Source of the DNA: Firmicutes bacterium UBA5388
GTDB lineage: Bacteria; Bacillota; UBA4882; UBA10575
Assembly: GCA_002409975.1 (NCBI GenBank)
Contig: DHOO01000043.1
Coordinates: 44,979 to 71,477 of the forward strand
Reading direction: 5' to 3'
DNA: 26,499 bases
Part shown: positions 16,745 through 24,640 of the stretch, in pieces
Position numbering within the stretch: the first letter of the stretch is position 1
Layout of the letters: every line of letters starts with the position of its first letter
The notes under the pieces: generated by a model
What the model was told of the DNA's origin: nothing
What the model saw: only the letters and a program-made list of their open reading frames with translations
Databases searched by the model: none
Program-made: the position numbers and the translations under genes

Positions 16745-17698
16745 TTAATTGCGATTATTATTAATCATTTCATACCTCAGAAAAGGATCTGGTATGGTTA
16801 TTCGATGGGCTTCCGCATCACTAACCCCCACATAGAGGGTGGCAGTACCATCGTTGTTTCTACATAAACCCCCGCTAAAAAGGAGATCAACCAACTTTTC
16901 ATTCTTAGCGGGTCCCTTTGGAAAATCATCCCGGCAGGCAATAATCTCCATAGCGCCTGCTATTTCTTGCTCTGGATCAAAGGGGAAAACCATAGAATAA
17001 TATTGTCTGTTTCTACCATTACAGAAACAGGCAATATGACCTAAGACACCTAACAAACCATTTTTCAGCAGATGAGCTTCATTTACTCCTCCCCATTCAT
17101 CAGGTAAGAACTGGTTTTTTAGTAACCGGGCTTTTTCAATAGTGTTAATAGTTAACTCGGCCAGAGAATCGATTTTAATAAACCCAATGACGCCCCGACC
17201 ACCGACTTTGCCCTGAGGCCTGGTAAAAACACCAATTTCCCCGTCCTCCAGTTTCACCAAACGGAGATCTTTCATCCCATCGGGCCCCTGAGCAAAATAC
17301 TGTAAACTACTAATGTCTGAACCTCGATAGAATAGAGTCCGCCAGTTAAGGAGTCCTTCCATCTCTTGGTGGGGGAAAGTCTCAACTCCTCCTAAAATAA
17401 GTCCCCCCCCAATACGGGTCACAAAAGGATCCTGCAAACAGAAGGTAGGAGAGCCCTCTTTGGGAAGCCATTTTCCATCCCTTTGCCTAAAAAAAATAAC
17501 TTCCGAGTCTTCACTCTCCCTCTCTTCTACCCGTCCAGCAATAATTAACTCTCCTCCATCTTCAAATGGAGCAGTGATATTATAGACATCTCTATTCCCC
17601 ACACCGTCAAACTGCAATTTTTCTCCATAATAGTTTACTTTCTTTCCCTTATAATCTGCTAATAGTTGTTGACAGCTTGCTTTTTTCCCAGGTATCAA
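16745..17698 (-). CDS. DUF1861 family beta-propeller protein
   Basis: This 317-residue cytoplasmic protein shows the DUF1861 pattern throughout: VYNITAPF near the N-terminus, IAGRVEERESEDSEVIFF, LQDPFVTRIGGGLILGGVE, GPDGMKDLRLV, FTRPQGKVGGRG, EWGGVNEAHLLKNGLLGVLGHIA, and FSGGLCRNNDGTATLYVGVSDAEA at the end. The repeated short blades suggest a five-bladed beta-propeller related in shape to GH43/GH130/GH32 enzymes. It starts at a TTG with AAGGGGGG eight bases upstream, 28 bases after the GH130 gene. DUF1861 genes commonly sit beside GH130 genes, which suggests a glycosidase or phosphorylase role on mannosides. Its activity is not known to me. Confidence 0.85.
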   Translation of the reverse strand: MIPGKKASCQQLLADYKGKKVNYYGEKLQFDGVGNRDVYNITAPFEDGGELIIAGRVEERESEDSEVIFFRQRDGKWLPKEGSPTFCLQDPFVTRIGGGLILGGVETFPHQEMEGLLNWRTLFYRGSDISSLQYFAQGPDGMKDLRLVKLEDGEIGVFTRPQGKVGGRGVIGFIKIDSLAELTINTIEKARLLKNQFLPDEWGGVNEAHLLKNGLLGVLGHIACFCNGRNRQYYSMVFPFDPEQEIAGAMEIIACRDDFPKGPAKNEKLVDLLFSGGLCRNNDGTATLYVGVSDAEAHRITIPDPFLRYEMINNNRN

Positions 17699-17726
17699 TA
17701 TTGGTACCCCCCTTCCTTAAGCTATT

Positions 17727-18650
17727 TCAGAAGCTTGTTAGCTTTTTTTTCAGTTCTTTCTTATTCAAACTGGCAACCCCGATGACCGTGTCCGCAGCAC
17801 CATAATAGACATAAATCTCTTCTTCTAATTCCGCCGCTCCACAGCTAAAAACTACATTAGGAATTAACCCGTTTTTTTCCCAATCCAGTTCCGGTTCTAA
17901 TATTGGCTCTGTTTGACGATAGATGACTTTAGTCGGATCCCGTAAATCTAAAACCGCCAACCCAAGCCGGTAAACATTCTGATTGTCGACACCATGGTAA
18001 ATTAAAAGCCAACCTTCCTTCATTTTTATGGGAGGGCCAGCAATTCCGATTTTTTTCTCCTCCCAACTATTGGGAAGGGGTTTCATAATAATCTGATGCT
18101 GAGCCCAATGCGCCATATTATCGGAAAAAGCTAGCCAGATATGGGGAACCCTTCTATGTAATAAAACATATTTTCCGTTAATTGTTTCAGGAAAAAGGGC
18201 GGCATCCTTGTTCGGTTCATCTAAAACCACTCCCAGACGATCCCATATTAATAGGTTCATAGAGGTAGCCAGACAAATACGGATATCGTCCCAGCTTCTA
18301 CCACCGAACCCGGTATATAACATATAATAGGTATCATTTATTTTTGAAATTCTGGGATCTTCCACCCCCCATTTTTCCTGTAACGTTTCTCCCACGAATA
18401 CCGGTTCAACCATTCGGTTGAAATTAATACCGTCCGAGCTTACGGCATAACCAATGACAGATTCAAATTTGTGAGCTGGATCTGGTTTTTCTCCGGCGAG
18501 CATAAAAGGATAATTAGAAGCTCTGTAAAAAAGAGAAAAAACTTCGTTTTCAAAGACGACCGCAGCATTAAAAACCGCTTTTCTTTCCCATTGGTGTTCT
18601 TTTATTGGTATTAAAACAGGTTGATCGGTTAGTCTTTTTAATTTCAACAA
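17727..18650 (-). CDS. GH130 family glycoside phosphorylase/hydrolase
   Basis: This 307-residue five-bladed beta-propeller enzyme is predicted to act on beta-mannosides, most GH130 members releasing mannose 1-phosphate by phosphorolysis. The family motifs are clear: WGVEDPRIS with the likely general-acid D98, YYMLYTGF, NKDAALFPE, the basic LLHRRVP stretch at 162-168 compatible with phosphate binding, and YHGVDNQNVYRLG. There is no signal peptide. Two TTG codons overlap the start: 18650, three bases from GAGGTGA, and 18647, six bases away and possibly the true start. It is the first gene of the mannoside locus. Linkage (beta-1,2 or beta-1,4) cannot be decided by eye. A LacI-type site lies about 110 bases upstream. 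Confidence 0.88.
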   Translation of the reverse strand: MLKLKRLTDQPVLIPIKEHQWERKAVFNAAVVFENEVFSLFYRASNYPFMLAGEKPDPAHKFESVIGYAVSSDGINFNRMVEPVFVGETLQEKWGVEDPRISKINDTYYMLYTGFGGRSWDDIRICLATSMNLLIWDRLGVVLDEPNKDAALFPETINGKYVLLHRRVPHIWLAFSDNMAHWAQHQIIMKPLPNSWEEKKIGIAGPPIKMKEGWLLIYHGVDNQNVYRLGLAVLDLRDPTKVIYRQTEPILEPELDWEKNGLIPNVVFSCGAAELEEEIYVYYGAADTVIGVASLNKKELKKKLTSF

Positions 18651-18711
18651 ATCTCACCTCAAATCTAAAATCACCCGGAATGCCTATTAAAGAAGATATT
18701 CTCGACAACAT
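18568..18711 (-). CDS. Possible 47-residue leader ORF overlapping the GH130 start
   Basis: An ATG at 18711 is preceded by a good AGGAGG site (18720-18725 on the plus strand) with an eight-base spacer. It opens a 47-codon frame (MLSRISSLIGIPGDF) that runs over the GH130 start in another frame and stops at 18568. The GH130 gene itself has a TTG start and its own GAGGTGA site. The peptide resembles nothing I know. It could be a translated leader that tunes GH130 expression, or a leftover start signal. Seen: ribosome site and open frame. Inferred: translation. Confidence 0.3.
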   Translation of the reverse strand: MLSRISSLIGIPGDFRFEVRFVEIKKTNRSTCFNTNKRTPMGKKSGF

Positions 18712-18757
18712 AAAATAATCCTCCTAATTTTATGAAAAAAGTTATATTATCACCAAA

Positions 18758-18769
18758 TTTTACGCAACT
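18758..18769. promoter_or_regulatory. Candidate LacI-family operator before the mannoside operon
   Basis: TTTTACGCAACT has the layout of a LacI/PurR-family operator: T-rich left half, central CG, A-rich right half. It matches the site at 19969-19980 in the first ten bases. It lies in the only stretch that can hold the promoter of the GH130-first operon, between the lacI terminator and the GH130 leader. On the minus strand a TTGCAA and a TAAAAT with 18 bases between them overlap it, a weak promoter candidate. Confidence 0.5.
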
Positions 18770-18787
18770 TATTGATTCTTTTGCAAT

Positions 18788-18809
18788 AAAAAAGCCCCGT
18801 TGACAGGGC
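18788..18809 (-). terminator. Intrinsic terminator after lacI-family gene
   Basis: On the minus strand GCCCTG, loop TCAA, CGGGGC form a six-bp stem with one T-G pair, followed by six T. It lies 43 bases after the LacI-family stop codon and separates that gene from the mannoside operon, which therefore needs its own promoter. Confidence 0.85.
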
Positions 18810-18852
18810 GAAAGTAAGGATAGATTAAATAAATATAATAGTCATTTTTCTT

Positions 18853-19890
18853 TTAGAATGCTTGTTTACAAGGAGCCGTTGAGTCTCTCAGGATTGGATC
18901 AACGGACATCACGATTTTTATGGGTTTGGGATTAATGCCTTCAATTAATTCATGTAACCTTTTCCCAGCTAAAACTCCCATTTCATTTTTGAAAATTCTT
19001 ACGGTAGTTAACGATGGAACGGTATGTTCCGCCAATTGAATATCATCAAAGCCAGCTACTGAAATCTCTTCAGGAATTCTATAACCTAATTCTTTAATTG
19101 CTTTCATTACACCCAAGGCAATCGGATCATTGGCCGCAAAAACAGCTGTTGGCGCTTGAGAAGTATTTGCAAAAATATTCATAGCCGCATCATAGCCATC
19201 TTCGATATTAAAGCTAGGTTCACAGAAAGAGACCCACGTCTCATTTTTTACTAATCCAGCCTCTTTAAGCGCTTGTTTATAACCCTGATATCTTTCATTT
19301 AGAGAATTGTGGCTCAAAGGTCCTCCGCAAAAAGCAATCTGCTGGTGACCCAAGTCAATTAAATGTTTGACTATTTTACGCGCCCCCGCTACATTGTCGT
19401 TAACAACGCAATCTATATTTTCATCCCACAGCTCATTATCTGTTAACACCAGGGGAATATTGCTCTTCTTAATCTTCAAGATTATTTCCCGTTCAATATC
19501 ATATCCCGTCAGGATTAACCCAGCTATTTTTTCATCCTTAATGAGTTCGTTAATAACTACTGAATCATCCTTAGCTTTCCCCGAGATTGTTTTAAAAAAT
19601 AATTTATAGTTATGGGGTATTAACATCTCCTCTACCCCAGCCATTACCTGGCCATAAAAAGGGTCGAGAATTAAACTACTTAAACGTTTGCTGAAAATAA
19701 TCCCAATATCTTTCTTGGCGGTATTCTCCTGTTTTTTATAGGAACGAGGACGATAACCTAATTTTGCCGCCACAGCAATAACTTTCTCTTTGGTTTCATT
19801 GGAAATGTTTCCTTTATTATTAAAGACCCTGGAAACTGTAGAAAGAGAAACTTCTGCTTCCCGAGCTACATCGTGTATAGTAACAGCCAA
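18853..19890 (-). CDS. LacI-family transcriptional regulator
   Basis: This 345-residue repressor has the LacI helix-turn-helix at the N-terminus (IHDVAREAEVSLSTVSRVFN, residues 5-24), the hinge helix region NETKEKVIAVAAKLGYRPR, and a periplasmic-binding-protein-like sensor domain with conserved ends such as FDDIQLAEHTVPSLTTV. The start is a TTG with AAAGGA upstream. It lies just upstream of the mannoside locus on the same strand, and TTTTnCGnAAAA sites occur both before it and before the GH130 gene. It therefore probably represses both itself and the locus until a sugar or sugar phosphate binds. It ends with its own terminator. The effector is unknown. Confidence 0.9.
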   Translation of the reverse strand: MAVTIHDVAREAEVSLSTVSRVFNNKGNISNETKEKVIAVAAKLGYRPRSYKKQENTAKKDIGIIFSKRLSSLILDPFYGQVMAGVEEMLIPHNYKLFFKTISGKAKDDSVVINELIKDEKIAGLILTGYDIEREIILKIKKSNIPLVLTDNELWDENIDCVVNDNVAGARKIVKHLIDLGHQQIAFCGGPLSHNSLNERYQGYKQALKEAGLVKNETWVSFCEPSFNIEDGYDAAMNIFANTSQAPTAVFAANDPIALGVMKAIKELGYRIPEEISVAGFDDIQLAEHTVPSLTTVRIFKNEMGVLAGKRLHELIEGINPKPIKIVMSVDPILRDSTAPCKQAF

Positions 19891-19968
19891 AATACCAAAT
19901 CCTTTCCTTAGTGTCTACAGCTTAACTTAAGGTGATTATGCAATTCTCTCAACTAATAATATTTGAGA

Positions 19969-20000
19969 TTTTACGCAAAAATCCTTCTTTTTTCGTAAAA
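19969..20000. promoter_or_regulatory. Pair of candidate LacI-family operators before lacI gene
   Basis: TTTTACGCAAAA (19969-19980) and TTTTTCGTAAAA (19989-20000) both have central CG between T-rich and A-rich halves. Their centres are 20 bases apart, so they sit on nearly the same face of the helix, as expected for cooperative repressor dimers. They lie 79 to 110 bases upstream of the repressor start and suggest autoregulation. A half-match (CGTAAAA) occurs at 20064-20070, in the tail of the upstream terminator. Confidence 0.5.
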
Positions 20001-20066
20001 TATATATATGCCTTATTAAAGCCTCTTCAGATTACCCAAAAATAGTTAATATTAGTAACAACGCGT

Positions 20067-20100
20067 AAAAAAAAGAAGCAAGACTGCTTAACTTGCTTCT
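20067..20100 (-). terminator. Intrinsic terminator after SIMPL-domain gene
   Basis: On the minus strand AGAAGCAAG and CTTGCTTCT form a nine-bp perfect stem around a nine-base loop, followed by eight T. It is 51 bases after the SIMPL stop codon. A second small dyad (GGGGAA/TTCCCC) lies between the stop and this terminator at about 20115-20130. Confidence 0.92.
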
Positions 20101-20151
20101 CAACAACCAAAGAAGGGGGAAAGTTTCCCCGATGGTAACCGGCGTGAACGA

Positions 20152-20886
20152 CTACTTTAATTTGAAACTTACTGTGGAAGCAGATCTCACAATAATCTCA
20201 CCTGGGGCAATCGTACTTTCGCCCGCATCAGCTAGGTTTCCGGCATACGCTTCTTTTAGAGATGAATATCGCCCTGCCTCCACTGGGATAAAGTCGGTTC
20301 TTTCTTCCTGAATTAAATAAGGTTTTTCTATTTTTTGTCCCAATTCTTTCGCCAGCAAGGAGGCTTTTTCTCTAGCTGCCTTTACTGCTAACGCTTGTAC
20401 TTGACTTTTGTATTTTTTTATATCACTGCTTTGAAACTGGATACCATCAACATAATTGACCCCTTCTTCCAGAAGACTACTTAAAAAATCTTCAAATTTG
20501 GTAAGATCTTTTAACTGCACGACAATATTTTTCCGTACAAAATAACCGATAAACTCCCTTTTTTCATAATGGTCGCGGTATCGAGGTTCAATATGGATCT
20601 GACTAGTTTGAATATGCTTCGCTTCAATTTTATACTTTTCTGCTAAAGCAATCACTTTACGGACTCGTTCATCATTGGACTTTTTGGCAAGCGTTAAATT
20701 GTGATCACTAGTCTCTACAGCCGTCGAAATGACCACTTCATTAGGGATTACTCGCAGCTCAGCCTCACCCATTACCGTTATTAAACGGGTAGCCTTTGCT
20801 CTTAATACTGGAGAAATTAAACCTAGTATTAAAATCAATACTAACACACAAAGGGTTATAATTATATTGTTTTTAAACTTATCCAT
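20152..20886 (-). CDS. SIMPL-domain (DUF541) exported protein
   Basis: This 244-residue protein has an N-terminal hydrophobic segment (residues about 8-26) that acts as a signal or anchor, followed by a SIMPL/DUF541 domain. The domain is recognisable from ITVMGEAELRVIPNEVVIS near the start, IQTSQIHIEPRY, GYFVRKNIVVQL, the internal helix KAAREKASLLAKELGQKI and the terminal VRSASTVSFKL. Family members are oligomeric periplasmic or surface proteins with poorly defined roles, some linked to oxidative stress. The ATG has AAGGGGG eight bases upstream. It is monocistronic, with its own terminator and a 200-base upstream gap holding an imperfect inverted repeat (20905-20916 with 20934-20948). Confidence 0.88.
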   Translation of the reverse strand: MDKFKNNIIITLCVLVLILILGLISPVLRAKATRLITVMGEAELRVIPNEVVISTAVETSDHNLTLAKKSNDERVRKVIALAEKYKIEAKHIQTSQIHIEPRYRDHYEKREFIGYFVRKNIVVQLKDLTKFEDFLSSLLEEGVNYVDGIQFQSSDIKKYKSQVQALAVKAAREKASLLAKELGQKIEKPYLIQEERTDFIPVEAGRYSSLKEAYAGNLADAGESTIAPGEIIVRSASTVSFKLK

Positions 20887-21087
20887 TTTCGTTTCCCCCT
20901 TGCTCTTAAGTAAACCTCATTTGGATAAACGGTGGTTTCTTTCTTAAGTTCCCTTGATTGACTAGTATTTAAAGTTTATCAATTTAAGCTATCATTGTTC
21001 ATAGGGCAAATTGTGTTATGCTATTTGCTTTCATAGTTAAAAATAAGAAGCAAGGTAAGATAAAAATCGAAGAGCAAATTATAATTC

Positions 21088-21759
21088 TTATTCCTGTTGT
21101 TGGATTTGGAAAGAAAGAATCATTAGGCTCTCTCCAATATGAACATGTTCGACATGAACCTGCTCCGGAATCTTCAAAGAAACCGGAGCAAAATTCCAGA
21201 TCCCTTTAATTCCAAATTGTACTAACAGATCAGCTATTTCTTGTGCCACCCCAGCGGGAGTACAAATAACACCAATCTCTGCCGGCGCCTCTTTCAGATG
21301 TTTGCCTAGATCCTTTATATCCTTTACTATAAGGTTATTGATCGTACTTCCAATGACCTGTGGATCGTTATCAAAGAGGGCTTCAATAATAAATCCTCTC
21401 TTACTAAAATTATCGTAATTGGCGATTGCTCTCCCCAGATGTCCGGCTCCGATCAGAACCATTGTTGTTCTATTACTTAGCCCCAAAATCTGGTTTATTT
21501 CATCCAAAAGGTAGTTAACACGATAACCATATCCTTGCTGTCCAAAGGAGCCAAACAAACTGAGATCCTGCCGTAGTTGGGAAGCAGTAATCTTCATCTT
21601 AGCTGCTAATTCCCGGGAAGAAATACGTTCTACTTCCTTAGCAGCCAATTCCGACAAAAATCTTTGGTACCTTGGCAACCTTTTAATTACTGTTAAAGGA
21701 ATTCCTTTATATTTGTCATTTTTATCTTTTCCCGACTTTCTACCAATTTCAGGATGCAA
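21088..21759 (-). CDS. rex: Redox-sensing transcriptional repressor Rex
   Basis: Rex senses the NADH/NAD+ ratio and represses fermentation and hydrogen genes when NADH is low. The 223-residue protein has the winged-helix domain (TVIKRLPRYQRFL, then ISSRELAAKMKITASQLRQDLSLFGSFGQQGYGY) and a Rossmann domain with the NAD-binding loop GAGHLGRAIANY at 104-115. Other Rex marks are FDNDPQVIG and GIWNFAPVSL. The start is a TTG with GGGGAGG six bases upstream, and the gene overlaps the end of the hydrogenase gene by 11 bases, so the two are translationally coupled. Being last in a hydrogenase operon supports a role in controlling it. I found no clear Rex operator in the window. Confidence 0.95.
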   Translation of the reverse strand: MHPEIGRKSGKDKNDKYKGIPLTVIKRLPRYQRFLSELAAKEVERISSRELAAKMKITASQLRQDLSLFGSFGQQGYGYRVNYLLDEINQILGLSNRTTMVLIGAGHLGRAIANYDNFSKRGFIIEALFDNDPQVIGSTINNLIVKDIKDLGKHLKEAPAEIGVICTPAGVAQEIADLLVQFGIKGIWNFAPVSLKIPEQVHVEHVHIGESLMILSFQIQQQE

Positions 21760-23209
21760 ACTGATCCTCCCCTTTATTCTCTGTTGTTTTCCGTAGCGCC
21801 CTGGCAGCTACCTTAGTATTGACTAGTGTCCCCGGGCCACCAATACAACCACCTTCACAACCCATCCCTTCAACAAAATCGTAAGCTTCTATTCCTTTTG
21901 ATACTTTCGTCAAAAGCTCTAAACACTCTTTGATTCCAGAAGCCGATATGCTTTTCACTTTTGCTCCCTGATCGTCTCCTGTTACAGCTGTCATCACTCC
22001 ACCAGAACGTGCAAAATTTATCCCTCGAGCTGAAGGAATGCCACCCACAATCTTCTCCTCGACCGGCTTACATTCAGCCAGGTTAATCTCAGCCGCTACC
22101 AAAATGGCAGCCAATTCCTCAAAAGTAAGCACCGCATCGATGAGATCTATTCCACTACGCTTAGCTTCGCCTTTTTTGGCAAGGCAGGGGCCAATAAAAA
22201 CGGTTTTCGCATTCGGATCCGCCTTGCGAACCATCTCAGCGGTAACAAGCATCGGAGATTTGGTCTTAGAAAGATGTGTCGCCAGGGAAGAAAAATTTTT
22301 TTCAATCAAGTTTTTAAAAGATGGACAACAAGAATTAAATAAAGCTTCTCCTTCCGTCTGTCTCTCCCTCAATTCTTGACTTTCTTCTTTCCCAACTTGA
22401 TCCGCACCCAAGGCCACTGGAATCACCTCAGAAAAGCCCAGCTTTTTTAATCCGGAAACCAAACGAGACCAATCAACCATCGGCCCAAACTGTCCGGCTA
22501 TCGAAGGGGCCACCAAAGCCTTCGTTGGAAAACTTTCCGCTTTTAAGAAAGCAATAACCTGTAGAATCTCGGAGCGATCAGAGATGGCTCCAAAGGGACA
22601 AGCAGCTATACAAGCACCGCATTCCACACATTTTTCATGATCAATCTTCGCACTGCTATTTTCTCCGGGGCTGATTGCTCCCACTGCACACGCTCTGCTA
22701 CACGGTCGTTCAATTTCTAAGATTGCTCCAAAACGGCAGGCTTTAACACAAAGACCACACTCCACACAAAGCTCTTTATTAATGTATGCACGGTTGTTTA
22801 CAATCTCAATGGCTTCACGGGGGCAAGCATTTAGACAATTATGAGCAACACAATTCCGACAAGCATTAGTCACCACCATCTTATCGATCGGGCAACGATC
22901 GCAAGCCTTCTCAATAATTGATACTATGGGTAGAGTTTGCTCTCGATTCTTAAGAGTATTTAAATCTTTAACCAAACTTGACAACCTTACGTCATCATTC
23001 TCCTCTAAAATCGCACCCATTCCCAGTTTAATACGATCTGTGAGTATCGCCCGTTCCCGATATTCACAACATCGATAATTAGTAATACCATCATTTGTTA
23101 ATTTTCTGGGTAAAGAGTCGATCTCCTTCATTCTGTCCTGCCATGCTAAGGTTGCCAGTTCTTTTAGCACTTTTCGTTTAATTACGATAATTTCCGAAAG
23201 TCCTGACAT
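21749..23209 (-). CDS. [FeFe]-hydrogenase, group B type
   Basis: This 486-residue cytoplasmic iron-sulfur protein is predicted to interconvert protons and H2 or to sense them. The N-terminus has YRCCEYRERA (C47, C48), typical of the group B branch. Ferredoxin-like cysteine clusters follow at 103-106, 117-129, 148-158, 170-174 and 194-204. The H-cluster domain keeps all expected cysteines: NSCCPSF (C294, C295), IGPCLAKKGE (C342) and GMGCEGGCIGGP (C451, C455). The second motif has GPC rather than the MPC of classic enzymes, as group B members do. The ATG has AAAGGGGGG seven bases upstream. It follows the [2Fe-2S] gene by 21 bases. Catalytic direction and partners are unknown. Confidence 0.88.
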   Translation of the reverse strand: MSGLSEIIVIKRKVLKELATLAWQDRMKEIDSLPRKLTNDGITNYRCCEYRERAILTDRIKLGMGAILEENDDVRLSSLVKDLNTLKNREQTLPIVSIIEKACDRCPIDKMVVTNACRNCVAHNCLNACPREAIEIVNNRAYINKELCVECGLCVKACRFGAILEIERPCSRACAVGAISPGENSSAKIDHEKCVECGACIAACPFGAISDRSEILQVIAFLKAESFPTKALVAPSIAGQFGPMVDWSRLVSGLKKLGFSEVIPVALGADQVGKEESQELRERQTEGEALFNSCCPSFKNLIEKNFSSLATHLSKTKSPMLVTAEMVRKADPNAKTVFIGPCLAKKGEAKRSGIDLIDAVLTFEELAAILVAAEINLAECKPVEEKIVGGIPSARGINFARSGGVMTAVTGDDQGAKVKSISASGIKECLELLTKVSKGIEAYDFVEGMGCEGGCIGGPGTLVNTKVAARALRKTTENKGEDQFAS

Positions 23210-23230
23210 CTCTGTACCCCCCTTTCCTCT

Positions 23231-23473
23231 CTATTTTTTGGATCTCAACTCTTCTTTGATCGCTTGAATTACCTTTTCCGGTGTAGCTTGATAAATTAAT
23301 TTGTCACTCACTAAAACACAGGGTCCCTGTTCACAGGCGCCGAAACAACTAGTAAAACCCACCATAATACAATTTTGATATTGAGCCGGCATATTTTCTA
23401 AAACATCGATTATTTCTTGATTTCCCAACAAGTGACAAGATGTCCCCGCGCATACTTTTACCGGTACGATCAT
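23231..23473 (-). CDS. Thioredoxin-like [2Fe-2S] ferredoxin
   Basis: This 80-residue protein matches the C-terminal [2Fe-2S] domain of NuoE/HymA-type subunits. The four cluster ligands are C8 and C13 (CAGTSC) and C43 and C47 (CFGAC), with the typical GACEQGPCVLV after the last pair. It lacks the N-terminal helical part of a full NuoE. The ATG has AGGAGG upstream. It sits 12 bases after the phosphatase gene and 21 before the hydrogenase gene, so it may carry electrons to or from one of the hydrogenase-like proteins. No NADH-binding NuoF-like subunit is encoded in the window. Confidence 0.9.
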   Translation of the reverse strand: MIVPVKVCAGTSCHLLGNQEIIDVLENMPAQYQNCIMVGFTSCFGACEQGPCVLVSDKLIYQATPEKVIQAIKEELRSKK

Positions 23474-23485
23474 TTTAATCTCCTC

Positions 23486-24640
23486 CTAATACTTTTCAAT
23501 AACAACTTCTTTATCCATCTCTGTTAGCAGTGTTTGTAATCGTTTTATTACTTCCATCCTTGTTAATAGTTGTAAGGAATTCATGAACTCCTCATGAGCA
23601 GGATTGACTGCTGTTCCTACCAAAAATATGATCCGATCCGCCTTCATTAGCGACTGGCATAAAAGGGTTGCTCCGTCAAAGAGGGGTTCGGTCTTCTTAT
23701 CCTGGTCAATATTTTTCAGTTTTGTTAAGCATTTATTTAAGGTCAAGATGCCTTCTGTCACTAAATCGATCCCTTTAATCGTAGCCGTCGGTGGAACACT
23801 AGGGTCTTCATATTTTAAATTGGTCTTGATTTCACGCCCCATCTCTCTGGCCACCAAATTGCCAGTAGCTCCTCCACAAATAATCCGTCGGACATTTTTA
23901 TACTCTAAAAACTTGGAAACTAAATCCTGATCATGCTTTGGATTTGCCGGGGGACCGGTTAACAGGATTGCTGTTCGCGGATTTCGAGCCGTAATAATGA
24001 TAGAAGTTGAGTCATCCCCCGGTCGCCCCAGATAGCAAGCATCAACTACATCAGTAACCCGCTCAGCTACTGGTTGGGAATCATCATACTCTATTGCCCA
24101 ATCTAACACAGAATTGATTACTCCTTCATAACCCAATCCCAAACGGAAAAGGCCACCCACCCCAGCATTGATCACACCATCGCTGATCATAACCAACAGA
24201 TCTCCAGGTTCTATGAAAAACTGCGCCTCCATCGTCTCTTTCCCCGCAATCTGTCTCTTTTTCCGCTTGATTGACAATGGTTTCTTCTTTCTGATCCAGA
24301 GTAGACTGGGGTTATCATACTCAATTAAATGACACCTTCCATCCGGATAAAGACGTAAAATCGATAGTGTTGAGTAGGCTAGATTTCGAACTTTACAAGT
24401 AGGCAAGGTATCAGCTATTGTCTCAAAAACTTGTTCTAAACTGACATTTCGTTTAAGCAACCCAGAAGCAATTTTGGTCGTAAGAATTGACAGGATACTA
24501 GCCTTTATTCCACTACCTAAACCATCAGAAAATACGATTGTGGTCGATTGCTCAGTCTTAACTATCTCCACCGTATCACCACAAACTTCCTCTTTATATT
24601 TAGAGAGACTAGCAACTCCAACATCAATTTTGAGTGTCAT
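23486..24640 (-). CDS. SpoIIE/PP2C-type serine phosphatase with extra C-terminal domain
   Basis: This protein is predicted to dephosphorylate serine or threonine on a partner protein. Residues 1 to about 212 form a SpoIIE-type PP2C domain with the metal-binding aspartates in VFSDGLGSG (D39), VMISDGVINAG (D154) and GRPGDDSTS (D209, D210). Residues about 215-384 are a further domain (ILLTGPPANPKHD, IICGGATGNLVAREMG, ADRIIFLVGTAVNPAHE) I cannot assign. The open frame extends to 24673, but the ATG at 24640 has GGAAGGG seven bases upstream and gives the natural start MTLKIDVGV. It overlaps the sensory gene by 17 bases. This pairing with a PAS-hydrogenase is known from group C3 [FeFe]-hydrogenase loci, which makes it the likely signalling output. 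Confidence 0.88.
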   Translation of the reverse strand: MTLKIDVGVASLSKYKEEVCGDTVEIVKTEQSTTIVFSDGLGSGIKASILSILTTKIASGLLKRNVSLEQVFETIADTLPTCKVRNLAYSTLSILRLYPDGRCHLIEYDNPSLLWIRKKKPLSIKRKKRQIAGKETMEAQFFIEPGDLLVMISDGVINAGVGGLFRLGLGYEGVINSVLDWAIEYDDSQPVAERVTDVVDACYLGRPGDDSTSIIITARNPRTAILLTGPPANPKHDQDLVSKFLEYKNVRRIICGGATGNLVAREMGREIKTNLKYEDPSVPPTATIKGIDLVTEGILTLNKCLTKLKNIDQDKKTEPLFDGATLLCQSLMKADRIIFLVGTAVNPAHEEFMNSLQLLTRMEVIKRLQTLLTEMDKEVVIEKY

